Of a stretch of DNA of 10,193 bases, positions 1 to 6,329 are shown piece by piece. Within the stretch, counting starts at the first letter, position 1. Each line of letters starts with the position of its first letter. The stretch lies in the NCBI GenBank assembly GCA_964461865.1, contig CAYWVK010000020.1, forward strand, positions 1 through 10,193. Reading direction: 5' to 3'. The position numbers and the translations under genes are program-made. Source of the stretch: CAYWVK01 sp964461865 (GTDB lineage Bacteria > Patescibacteriota > Microgenomatia > Levybacterales > UBA12049). The notes under the pieces were generated by a model, which saw only the letters and a program-made list of their open reading frames with translations, was not told the origin of the DNA and did no database searches.

Positions 1-708
1 ATAACTTACAGTTGATGAAATTTTTCCAAAGGTAGGAAAATTTTTTAAAGCATAATTCGTTATTACCAACAAATCATAAGTTGTTGAGTATTGATCACCG
101 TCTCCTTCAAGTCCACTTGGATTTGTAAAATTTGTATCTTTTAAACCAAGTGCTCTTGCTTTATCGTTCATTGCTTTTACAAAAGCCTCTCTTCCATCTT
201 TAAAATTAAAAGCTAAAACTTCTGCTGCATCATTTCCTGAATGAAGTATTAATCCATAAAGTAATTCTTTAAGTGTTAAAACCTCTCCTTCATCAAGTCC
301 CATCATGTCTTCTCCAACTATGCAATTTTTAGCAACGTAATATTTATCATCCTCTTTAGGATTTTCAAGAGCAATTATGGCAGTCATAATCTTTGTTAAT
401 GAAGCCATGGGAAGTTTTTCTTTTGGATTTTTTTCGAACAACACTTTTTTAGTTATTAAGTCATAAACCAATGCAGACTTTGCAGTTATTTCCGGCTTTT
501 CTATGCTTGATTCTATTTTTTCATCAATTAAAGGAAACCAAAGGTTAGTAGTAGTCACTTGATAATTTTGAAAAATAGTTAAAAAATCCGGAATAGGGGA
601 GAGTAGTGTGATTTTTTGATCAGTTCTTACATTGTGTTTAAAATACAAAAAAAATATGTATATAGAAACAAGAATAATTACTAATACAAAAAGAAATATT
701 TTTTTCAT
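1..708 (-). CDS. D-alanyl-D-alanine carboxypeptidase (S11 / PBP5-like), 3' end outside window
   Basis: Serine DD-carboxypeptidase that trims the terminal D-Ala of peptidoglycan stem peptides outside the membrane. Only the first 236 residues are in the window; the gene runs off the left edge. Residues 4-23 are a hydrophobic signal/anchor with no clear cleavage site. The S11 motifs are in order: SLTK at 103-106 (nucleophile S103, base K106) and SGN at 157-159. The third motif, KTG, would lie beyond the edge. The stretch NFTNPSGL around 193-200 is typical of the family. Start: the ATG at 706-708 lies 15 bases after the truB stop and lacks a Shine-Dalgarno, so it is probably expressed from the truB transcript. 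Residues 24-75 are a poorly conserved linker before the catalytic domain. The family is certain; the dacA, dacC or dacF subtype is not. Confidence 0.93.
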   Translation of the reverse strand, partial: MKKIFLFVLVIILVSIYIFFLYFKHNVRTDQKITLLSPIPDFLTIFQNYQVTTTNLWFPLIDEKIESSIEKPEITAKSALVYDLITKKVLFEKNPKEKLPMASLTKIMTAIIALENPKEDDKYYVAKNCIVGEDMMGLDEGEVLTLKELLYGLILHSGNDAAEVLAFNFKDGREAFVKAMNDKARALGLKDTNFTNPSGLEGDGDQYSTTYDLLVITNYALKNFPTFGKISSTVSY

Positions 709-723
709 CAACAAATTAACAAA

Positions 724-1359
724 CTAAAATTTAACTGCATTATCTATAGTATATTTCCCAACAGCTGTTCTTATAAGATCTTTTAAATATCCACCTGTTT
801 TTAATTCATTACCTAAATCTCTAGCAATTGCCCTAATATATGTCCCTGAGCCACAAATTATCTCTAATTTAATAAGTGGATATTTATAATCTAATAGTTT
901 TATTTTATAAACCTTAACTCTTCTTGCTTCAAGTTTAAAATCCTCATTATTTCTGGCTTTTTTATAAGCTCTTTGCCCTTTAATTTTTATTGCAGAAAAA
1001 TTTGGGGGAATTTGTAAGATTTCCCCCTTAAACTTGTTAAGACATTTTTTAACCTCAATAAGTTTTGGGATAAAACTGTTTACCGTTTTTATTTCACCTT
1101 CGCGATCATCTGTTGTAGAGTTTTTTCCAATTTCAATTTCAGCTAAGTAGGTTTTTTTTGTATCTTTTGACAATTCTCCAAGTTTTTTAGTTGCTTTTCT
1201 TCCAACTCCCACCACCAATACGCCTTTTGCCATTGGGTCAAGAGTTCCTGCATGCCCAACCTTTTCTCCTTTATACTTTTGCTTAAGATTGTATAAGATT
1301 TTATTTGACGAAACCCCTTCAGGCTTATAAATTGCAAAGATTTTATTTAAATAGTCCAT
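724..1359 (-). CDS. truB: tRNA pseudouridine(55) synthase TruB, short form
   Basis: Cytoplasmic enzyme that converts U55 of the tRNA T-loop to pseudouridine. The 211-residue protein has the family motifs in order: a KPEG-type N-terminal motif at 12-15, GHAGTLDP at 35-42 with catalytic D41, KTYLAEIEIG at 69-78 with Y71, PPNFSAIKIKGQRAY at 118-132, GSGTYIRAIARDLG at 170-183, and LIRT at 195-198. It stops right after the catalytic core, about 100 residues shorter than E. coli TruB (314), so the C-terminal PUA-like RNA-binding part is missing. Such short forms are common in reduced genomes. It is the first gene of a pair with the downstream carboxypeptidase. The ATG lies 6 bases after a TATACT box on the same strand, which suggests a leaderless mRNA. 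Stop is TAG. Confidence 0.96.
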   Translation of the reverse strand: MDYLNKIFAIYKPEGVSSNKILYNLKQKYKGEKVGHAGTLDPMAKGVLVVGVGRKATKKLGELSKDTKKTYLAEIEIGKNSTTDDREGEIKTVNSFIPKLIEVKKCLNKFKGEILQIPPNFSAIKIKGQRAYKKARNNEDFKLEARRVKVYKIKLLDYKYPLIKLEIICGSGTYIRAIARDLGNELKTGGYLKDLIRTAVGKYTIDNAVKF

Positions 1360-1365
1360 CTAAAA

Positions 1366-1371
1366 AGTATA
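1366..1371 (-). promoter_or_regulatory. -10 box of truB (leaderless type)
   Basis: TATACT on the minus strand ends 6 bases before the truB ATG, so transcription should start at or next to the A of the start codon. No convincing -35 hexamer is seen at 16-18 bases. Confidence 0.5.
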
Positions 1372-1392
1372 GCAAAAAGAGCCTATCTATGG

Positions 1393-1398
1393 TATAAT
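1393..1398 (+). promoter_or_regulatory. -10 box of the zinc-ribbon gene
   Basis: Perfect TATAAT ending 13 bases before the ATG at 1412, predicting a leader of only about 5-8 bases. The expected -35 position (about 1370-1375) overlaps the divergent truB -10 box and matches TTGACA poorly. Confidence 0.55.
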
Positions 1399-1411
1399 CT
1401 AACTCCATTGA

Positions 1412-1681
1412 ATGAAAAAAACTACTAATCGTACATGTTTTGAGTGTGGCTCAAAATTAATACTTATCAGTAAAGTAACTCAAAAAATTGAGGGTTCTAA
1501 ATTTACACAAACAGTTTGTGAATACCGTTGTTCAAATCCTACCTGTCAGGCAAAAAAAGACAAAGATAAGGAAAACAGAATAAAACTTATAAAAGAAAAA
1601 GAACAAGCAGATATAAAAAGAAAAAACAGTAAACTAAAATCAAGAAAAAATATCTCACTTAAAACAAATAAGAAAAAATAA
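1412..1681 (+). CDS. small zinc-ribbon protein with basic tail
   Basis: An 89-residue protein with no function I recognise. C9 and C12 (CxxC in a CFEC context) and C40 and C45 (CSNPTC) form a plausible four-cysteine zinc ribbon; C36 is a fifth cysteine. The two knuckles are separated by about 25 residues predicted to be beta strands. Residues 48-89 are almost entirely Lys, Arg, Glu, Asn and Ser, a basic, probably helical or disordered tail suited to binding nucleic acid or the ribosome. The gene is monocistronic, divergent from truB and preceded by a TATAAT box, with no Shine-Dalgarno. A role in RNA or translation would be a guess. The ordered cysteine pairs and promoter support a real gene. 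Confidence 0.75.
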   Translation: MKKTTNRTCFECGSKLILISKVTQKIEGSKFTQTVCEYRCSNPTCQAKKDKDKENRIKLIKEKEQADIKRKNSKLKSRKNISLKTNKKK

Positions 1682-1761
1682 CCCTATCTAAAATAAGTCT
1701 TGTGCTCAGCCTTGTTGCATTTTATAATAATAACAAAAAAAATATTTAGTGATTAAATTGC

Positions 1762-1792
1762 TTAACAAGCATAGGCTAAAAAATGATATTAT
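1762..1792 (+). promoter_or_regulatory. promoter of the MacAB-like operon
   Basis: TATTAT at 1787-1792 is the -10 box and TTAACA at 1762-1767 is a possible -35 box with a long 19-base spacer. Two ATGs follow in tandem at 1796 and 1799. With 6 bases after the -10 box, the second ATG would sit at the transcription start, so 1799 is the better start. The -35 box is inside the short dyad TGCTT-AAC-AAGCA (1759-1771). Confidence 0.45.
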
Positions 1793-1798
1793 AAAATG

Positions 1799-3040
1799 AT
1801 GAGTAAAATAGGAAATATAATTAAAAAACCTTTTATAAAATTTCAAAAAATTTCGAAAGTAAAAAAAATAATTGTTGTAATAATTGTTGTAATAATAACA
1901 ATTGGACTACAGCAATATTTTCAAAACCAGAACAAAAACGGATATATATTAGAAAAAGCAAAAATATCTTCAATAACAGAAAAAGTGTCTGAAACCGGAA
2001 ACATTGAAACCACTGGCAAGACTGAAATATATTCCTCGGCTAATGGAATAATTGAGGAAATATACGTTAAAAACAATGATACCGTTACAAAAGACCAAGA
2101 ACTGTTTAAAGTAAAAAGCACTGCAACCATTCAGGAGCAACAAGCAGCTTACGCAAACTATTTAGCGGCAAAATCAGCCCTAGATTTAGCATTATCAACT
2201 GCTTACGATTTGCGATCAGACATGTTTACCAAATGGGATAGATACAGAGATATGGCTACAAGTGATGAATACGAAGATACTAACGATTCACCAAAAGAAA
2301 GTGAAAGATTAGCTGCTGAATTTCAATCTACACAAGATAACTGGCTATCAGCTGAAAAAAAATATAAAGATCAACAAACTGCAATTGCTAAAGCTCAAGC
2401 AAGCGTAAGCTCAACCTGGCTTTTATACCAAGCAACTCAAAATGCAACAGTGTTATCACAAGCAGACGGAACAGTTTCAAACTTAACAGTTAGCGTAGGA
2501 GACAACGTATCAGCATATATAAGCCCTGCTGTGCCTGTTTCACCTGTTTTAATTGTTGCGGATTTTTCAAAACACACAGCAAAGTTTATGATAGGCGAAT
2601 CTGATATTCACAAAGTAAAACCAGGACAAAAGGTAGAGCTTGAAGCTGATGCTGTTGATAATAAAAAATATGAAGGAGTAGTTGAGAGAGTTGATGAAAT
2701 AGGAACTAATTATAATGGCGTTGTTAAATACAATATCTACATTGAAATTATAAATCCTGATGAACAACTAAAATTCGGAATGACAATTGATGCCGATATT
2801 ATAACTAAAGAATTAAAAAACGTATTAACTGTTCCTAATTCTGCTGTTAAACCATATAAAAACGGAAAAGCGGTAAGAGTAGTTAATCTAAAAACAAAAG
2901 AGATGGAATATATACCGGTTGAAATTGGCATTAAGGGAAATAAAGAAACTCAAATCATCAAGGGAATAAATGAAGGACAAGAAATTATTACTTCGCTTAA
3001 GAATGAACAAATTAAACGAACAGGAATGTTTGGAATATAG
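1799..3040 (+). CDS. membrane-fusion / periplasmic adaptor protein of an ABC exporter (MacA/HlyD-like)
   Basis: Adaptor subunit of a MacAB-like efflux complex, anchored in the cytoplasmic membrane with its body outside. Numbering from the upstream ATG at 1796: a basic N-terminus is followed by one membrane helix (about 25-39). The first half of the lipoyl domain is at 58-108, a long Gln/Ala/Lys-rich helical hairpin at about 112-215, and the second lipoyl half at 216-240, starting with ADGTVSNLTVSVGDNV. A beta-barrel follows (about 250-335, with KPGQKVELE and LKFGMTIDADI) and a membrane-proximal domain at 340-405 (VLTVPNSAV). The length of 413-414 fits the family. It is first in an operon; the ATPase gene starts 5 bases after its TAG stop. 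I place the start at 1799 because of the promoter geometry; 1796 adds only one Met. No outer-membrane TolC partner is seen. Confidence 0.92.
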   Translation: MSKIGNIIKKPFIKFQKISKVKKIIVVIIVVIITIGLQQYFQNQNKNGYILEKAKISSITEKVSETGNIETTGKTEIYSSANGIIEEIYVKNNDTVTKDQELFKVKSTATIQEQQAAYANYLAAKSALDLALSTAYDLRSDMFTKWDRYRDMATSDEYEDTNDSPKESERLAAEFQSTQDNWLSAEKKYKDQQTAIAKAQASVSSTWLLYQATQNATVLSQADGTVSNLTVSVGDNVSAYISPAVPVSPVLIVADFSKHTAKFMIGESDIHKVKPGQKVELEADAVDNKKYEGVVERVDEIGTNYNGVVKYNIYIEIINPDEQLKFGMTIDADIITKELKNVLTVPNSAVKPYKNGKAVRVVNLKTKEMEYIPVEIGIKGNKETQIIKGINEGQEIITSLKNEQIKRTGMFGI

Positions 3041-3045
3041 TTTTA

Positions 3046-3750
3046 ATGCAAAAAAAAGCCCCATTATTAATTGAATTAAAAGATGTTATAAAACGCTATC
3101 CACTAGAAAGCGGTGAGTATTACCAAGCATTAAACGGAGTTAATTTAAATATACATCAAGGAGAATATGTAGCGATAATGGGACCATCAGGAAGCGGAAA
3201 ATCAACATTAATGCATATTATCGGAGCACTGGATACATTAAGTGGCGGTAAATATTTTTTAAAACAAAAAGATATTACAAGTTACACCAGTGATCAATTG
3301 GCAGAAATTAGAAACAAAGAAATTGGTTTTGTTTTTCAATCATTTAATCTTTTACCAAGAACCACTGTTTATAAAAATGTTGAAAGACCTCTTCTTTACG
3401 CAAAAATCAATCTCGAAGAAAGAAAAAACAGAGTAACGAAAGCCTTAGAATCTGTTGGGATTTTAGAAAAAGCAAAAAATTTTGCAAATCATATATCAGG
3501 TGGGCAAATACAAAGAGTAGCCATTGCAAGAGCTTTAATTATGGACCCCTCAATTGTTTTAGCAGATGAACCAACCGGAAATCTAGACACAGCAAAATCA
3601 CACGAAATAATGGATATCTTAGATAAGCTTAATAAAAATGGAAAAACAATTATTCTTATAACCCATGAAGAAGATATTGCACAACACGCAAAAAGAATAA
3701 TAAAACTACTTGATGGAAATATCATACTTGATAAGCAATTAAAAAAATAA
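3046..3750 (+). CDS. ABC transporter ATP-binding protein (MacB/LolD-type)
   Basis: Cytoplasmic ATPase of the exporter, 234 residues, the full length of a stand-alone MacB/LolD-type subunit. Walker A GPSGSGKST is at 46-54, Q-loop Q98 in FVFQSFNLLPR, signature ISGGQIQR at 150-157 (Ile replaces the usual Leu of LSGGQ), Walker B VLADEPTGNLD at 171-181 with D174 and E175, and switch His H207. The phrase DEPTGNLD and the Y-ALNGV-L-I--GE start are characteristic of the MacB/LolD/FtsE branch. It sits 5 bases after the adaptor gene and 3 bases before the permease gene with no Shine-Dalgarno at either junction, so the three are probably translated from one mRNA by coupling. Confidence 0.97.
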   Translation: MQKKAPLLIELKDVIKRYPLESGEYYQALNGVNLNIHQGEYVAIMGPSGSGKSTLMHIIGALDTLSGGKYFLKQKDITSYTSDQLAEIRNKEIGFVFQSFNLLPRTTVYKNVERPLLYAKINLEERKNRVTKALESVGILEKAKNFANHISGGQIQRVAIARALIMDPSIVLADEPTGNLDTAKSHEIMDILDKLNKNGKTIILITHEEDIAQHAKRIIKLLDGNIILDKQLKK

Positions 3751-3753
3751 CTT

Positions 3754-4971
3754 ATGGAATATAAAGAATCATTTTTTTCATCGATATACGCCTTAAAGAT
3801 GAACAAGCTTAGAACTTTTTTGACTATGCTTGGAATTATTATTGGAATATCATCAGTTATTATCATTATTTCAATAGGACAAGGAGCGGTGGCCTTTGTA
3901 ACAAACGAATTATCCTCATTTGGCACTAATGTTTTTTCAATTAATCCTGGAAGCAATTTAATGAGTGCAACAGCTGGTGCAGCAAATACACTAAGCATGG
4001 ATGATGTTGAAGCAATAAAGGATGACTCTTCAATTTCATACAATATTGAATTAATAGGTGTCAACGCAATGGGAACAGTAAATATCAGCGCTAATGGTAT
4101 TGATAAAAGCGCAATGACTGTTGGAGCAACGCCTGAAATGTATAGCATTTTTAACCCAGATATGGTTTATGGAGAGTTTTTTCAAGAAGAACACGAATTA
4201 TCATCGGAAAGAGTAGCTGTTTTAGGAATAGATGTAGTTGAAACTTTTTTTGGAAAAGATGCTAATCCGGTTGGAGAAACCATAAAACTTGACAATATGC
4301 CTTTTAAAATACTTGGAGTTGCAGAATCAACCAGTTTTTTAGCAGGGGGCATGTTGAATAAGTCAATTTACATCCCTCTTTCAGTTATGTTTAATCAAGT
4401 CTTAGGAGAAGAATATGTACAAGAAATTGATATCACAGTAAAAGATACTGAAATGATAAATCAGACAATGGAGGATACGGAAATATTACTAAGAGACAGA
4501 CATAACCTAAAAGATGAGGATGAAAGTGATTTTATTATCCAAAGCTTTCAGGATATGCTGGCAACTGTTGAAACAATAACTAACTTATTAACCTTAATGG
4601 TAGCCTCAATTTCCACAATTTCATTAGTGGTTGGTGGAGTAGGAGTAATGAACATAATGTTTGTTTCAGTAACCGAGCGAACTAAAGAAATTGGGCTCTT
4701 AAAAGCAATTGGCGCAAGAGAAAGTGACATCTTAAAACAGTTTTTAATCGAGTCGATTGTAATGACTTCATTTGGCGGAATTATCGGAATAATAATCGGT
4801 ATAACAGTTGCATTTTTTATATCTTTAATTGTTGGTATTCCGTTTGTTGTAAGTCCCGTTGCCGTACTTATAGCTGTTGGGGTATCAATGGGAGTTGGGA
4901 TTATCTTTGGTATTTACCCAGCTAAAAAAGCCGCCAGACTTTCCCCAATTGATGCATTAAGATACGAATAA
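3754..4971 (+). CDS. ABC transporter permease (MacB/FtsX family)
   Basis: Membrane subunit of the exporter, 405 residues with the four-helix MacB layout. TM1 is at about 19-42. A large extracytoplasmic domain (about 45-275) contains VAVLGIDVVETFFG and GETIKLDNMPFKILGV, typical of the MacB core domain. TM2 (about 278-305), TM3 (about 334-360) and TM4 (about 365-388) follow. The coupling region NIMFVSVTERTKEIGLLKAIGA at 300-321 and the C-terminal PAKKAARLSPIDALRYE are hallmarks of the family. Proteins of this group use ATP to drive shape changes that move substrates from the outer face of the membrane, for example macrolides, peptides and lipoproteins; nothing here identifies the substrate. Last gene of the operon. 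Its TAA is 2 bases from the end of a convergent gene. Confidence 0.96.
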   Translation: MEYKESFFSSIYALKMNKLRTFLTMLGIIIGISSVIIIISIGQGAVAFVTNELSSFGTNVFSINPGSNLMSATAGAANTLSMDDVEAIKDDSSISYNIELIGVNAMGTVNISANGIDKSAMTVGATPEMYSIFNPDMVYGEFFQEEHELSSERVAVLGIDVVETFFGKDANPVGETIKLDNMPFKILGVAESTSFLAGGMLNKSIYIPLSVMFNQVLGEEYVQEIDITVKDTEMINQTMEDTEILLRDRHNLKDEDESDFIIQSFQDMLATVETITNLLTLMVASISTISLVVGGVGVMNIMFVSVTERTKEIGLLKAIGARESDILKQFLIESIVMTSFGGIIGIIIGITVAFFISLIVGIPFVVSPVAVLIAVGVSMGVGIIFGIYPAKKAARLSPIDALRYE

Positions 4972-4973
4972 AT

Positions 4974-5285
4974 TTATATTTTTTTAGGGTATTTTTCGCC
5001 TGTAATTTTTTTAGCTTTATCTTGCTTTTCCCATTTATCAAATATGTCTTTTGTTACGTTTATTTTAACCTTTTCACCCTCATTTGTTTCAAAATATAAG
5101 CTATAAACATCTTTTGTATAACTTTCATCATCATCCTCGTATTCAATGTGCTCTTTGTCTACTAATTTACCTTCCCAAGATGAAGCTTTTTGTTTTGCAA
5201 CTCTTTTGGATGCTCCTTTTATAAATAAATAAATAGGCAATCCAATAATTACTAAAACTACAATAATAAGAATTAATGCTGTCAT
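4974..5285 (-). CDS. small membrane-anchored protein of unknown function
   Basis: 103 residues. Residues 3-23 form one strongly hydrophobic helix, followed by a basic patch (KGASKRVAKQK), so the C-terminal domain is probably cytoplasmic by the positive-inside rule. Residues 36-103 form a compact soluble domain predicted as alternating beta strands: SWEGKLVDKEHIEYED, then YSLYFETNEGEKVKINV, then a helix around DIFDKWEKQDK. It resembles small proteins with one helix and a WEG-V-DK-type beta domain found in CPR genomes, but I cannot name a function. A weak -10-like TATTAG lies 4 bases before the ATG. It ends 2 bases from the permease stop, so neither gene has room for its own terminator between them. 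Confidence 0.75.
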   Translation of the reverse strand: MTALILIIVVLVIIGLPIYLFIKGASKRVAKQKASSWEGKLVDKEHIEYEDDDESYTKDVYSLYFETNEGEKVKINVTKDIFDKWEKQDKAKKITGEKYPKKI

Positions 5286-5370
5286 TTATCTAATATTTTC
5301 ACCTACCTTATAAAACCTATTGCAAACTACAATTATTATACAACTTTTTGTTTATTTTAATATTATCTAA

Positions 5371-5523
5371 AAAATTACAACCAACGCCTTAACTGATTGG
5401 CTAATTGAATACAACTTTCATAGACCCCATCAGACCCTTAATTACAAGTCACCACTAGTGTATCTTGATAGTTACTACCAAACGAAAGTGTCAACGATGT
5501 ACTCATCTTTAACAACTTCTTGA
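5371..5523 (+). pseudogene. 3' remnant of an rve-type (IS3/IS481-like) transposase
   Basis: An open stretch of about 50 codons after an in-frame TAA (5368-5370) and ending in TGA (5521-5523). It contains ALTDWLIEYNFHRPHQ followed by TLNYKSPLVYLDSYY. The pattern W-xx-YN-xx-RPHQ-L-Y-(S/T)P is the hallmark C-terminal end of DDE/rve integrase-type transposases. The short tail MYSSLTTS also fits ends I have seen in CPR transposases (recall only). The catalytic DDE part, the start codon and the left end are absent, so this is a decayed insertion sequence. It lies in the largest intergenic gap of the window (5286-5557). The first 85 bases of the gap hold nothing I can assign. Confidence 0.85.
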
Positions 5524-5549
5524 CAAAAATACCCCAAAGGATATATATT
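5520..5549 (+). promoter_or_regulatory. promoter of the 67-residue Cys-rich protein gene
   Basis: Perfect -35 TTGACA at 5520-5525, an 18-base spacer and -10 TATATT at 5544-5549 (TATATA at 5542 with a 16-base spacer is an alternative). The ATG follows after 8 bases, so the mRNA would be almost leaderless. The -35 box overlaps the TGA stop of the transposase remnant and may be the terminal inverted repeat of that element. Confidence 0.6.
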
Positions 5550-5557
5550 CTAAAATT

Positions 5558-5761
5558 ATGGAAATGGAAAAATGCAAAAATCTTTGCGAAGAAGGGAAGT
5601 ATTGCGAACAACACGGCCCTGTAAGATATATAAAATCCGAGGATAAAAGTAAAATTGAAAAATCATATACTACTATACGTATGTGTTTAAGAAATAAAAA
5701 CATAAAAGCATCACCACACGGAACAATTACATGGTTACCTCAAGGAACAAAATATTATTAA
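5558..5761 (+). CDS. small Cys/His-rich protein, possible zinc finger
   Basis: 67 residues, function unknown. C6, C10, C16 and H19 are spaced Cx3C-x5-CxxH (KCKNLCEEGKYCEQH). This recalls the N-terminal zinc knuckle of small HNH-type or phage-like proteins, which often read YCxxH. No HNH active-site motif follows, but the rest contains SYTTIRMCLRNKNIKA and ends PHGTITWLPQGTKYY. The gene has a strong predicted promoter and lies directly downstream of the transposase remnant, in a region of apparent gene turnover. Zinc binding is an inference from spacing only. It could also be the surviving end of a longer gene, but the promoter and ATG fit well. Confidence 0.6.
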   Translation: MEMEKCKNLCEEGKYCEQHGPVRYIKSEDKSKIEKSYTTIRMCLRNKNIKASPHGTITWLPQGTKYY

Positions 5762-5804
5762 TCAATACTAATACTTTTAAATAGGAGGAAAAATATTTAT
5801 AAAC

Positions 5805-6176
5805 TTATAAAAGAAAAGGGCATCTGGAAATAAATTCCTCGGTTGATTTAGATAAATAAAGTTTTTTTAATTCTTTGGGATTGAAAAAATCAAGTAATTG
5901 ATTTTCTGCTCGCTTAATTTTGTTTACATGATCATCTGTAAGCCTTGCATGATAACGTAATTTAGAAACACATTCAATATTTTCTATTTTTATACCTGCT
6001 TCTTCCTCAACTCTTCTTTTTATCGTATCTTCAAAAGATTCTTTCTCCTTTTTTACTCCTCCAATAAAACACCAAGGATGTTTTTCTTCATCAATTACGC
6101 TTTTTTGCTTATACATAAGTAGTACTTTCCCTTTATATGTTAGAAGAATTAAACCTAAGGAGCTTGTATTGTTCAT
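5805..6176 (-). CDS. Nudix hydrolase family protein with altered Nudix box
   Basis: 123 residues, a normal length for a single-domain Nudix protein. Members hydrolyse nucleoside diphosphates linked to another group, often for pool cleaning. The N-terminal strand GLILLTYKGKVLLMYKQK and PWCFIGGVKKEKES lead into the Nudix box at 40-62. The consensus is G-x5-E-x7-RE-U-x-EE-x-G-U. Here G40, E46, R54, V56, E58, E59, G61 and I62 match, but the Glu after R54 is Arg (R55). In MutT the equivalent Glu (E53) is the proposed general base, so activity may be changed or depend on another residue. The C-terminal part (65-123) shows no recognised specificity motif. Monocistronic, convergent with the 67-residue protein gene; TATACT lies 15 bases upstream of the ATG. 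Confidence 0.88.
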   Translation of the reverse strand: MNNTSSLGLILLTYKGKVLLMYKQKSVIDEEKHPWCFIGGVKKEKESFEDTIKRRVEEEAGIKIENIECVSKLRYHARLTDDHVNKIKRAENQLLDFFNPKELKKLYLSKSTEEFISRCPFLL

Positions 6177-6186
6177 AAAGTTGGCA

Positions 6187-6197
6187 TCTATAGTATA
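6187..6197 (-). promoter_or_regulatory. -10 region of the Nudix gene
   Basis: Overlapping minus-strand boxes TATACT (6192-6197) and TATAGA (6187-6192) lie 15 and 10 bases before the ATG. No good -35 box is seen. An ATG at 6185-6187 opens a four-codon frame whose TGA overlaps the Nudix ATG. Confidence 0.4.
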
Positions 6198-6318
6198 ACC
6201 TTTTTAAATTAAAAATGCTGAAGAACAGTATTTAATAAATCACACTAAGGCTAATTACAATACTAGTTCTAGTTAACGTATCAGAAAGAAACTTTTTATC
6301 TATAAAAATTTCTGGTAA

Positions 6319-6324
6319 TATAAT
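6319..6324 (+). promoter_or_regulatory. -10 box of pyrE (leaderless type)
   Basis: Perfect TATAAT ending 5 bases before the pyrE ATG at 6330. The -35 candidate near 6295-6301 is weak (TTTATC or TTATCT). Confidence 0.55.
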
Positions 6325-6329
6325 GTGCA

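Noticed and set aside
1682..1795. Possible RNA gene or terminator between the zinc-ribbon and MacA-like genes
   Set aside because: No stem followed by a U-run, no known RNA motif; only the short dyad near the promoter stands out.
3489..4148. Minus-strand open frame of 219 codons antisense to the ABC ATPase and permease genes
   Set aside because: It is the reverse image of two certain genes, lacks any family motif, and its apparent hydrophobicity mirrors their codon use.
1799..4971. Assigning the exporter to macrolide or bacteriocin resistance
   Set aside because: The MacAB-like architecture is clear, but the family moves very different substrates and no peptide, lantibiotic or TolC gene lies nearby.
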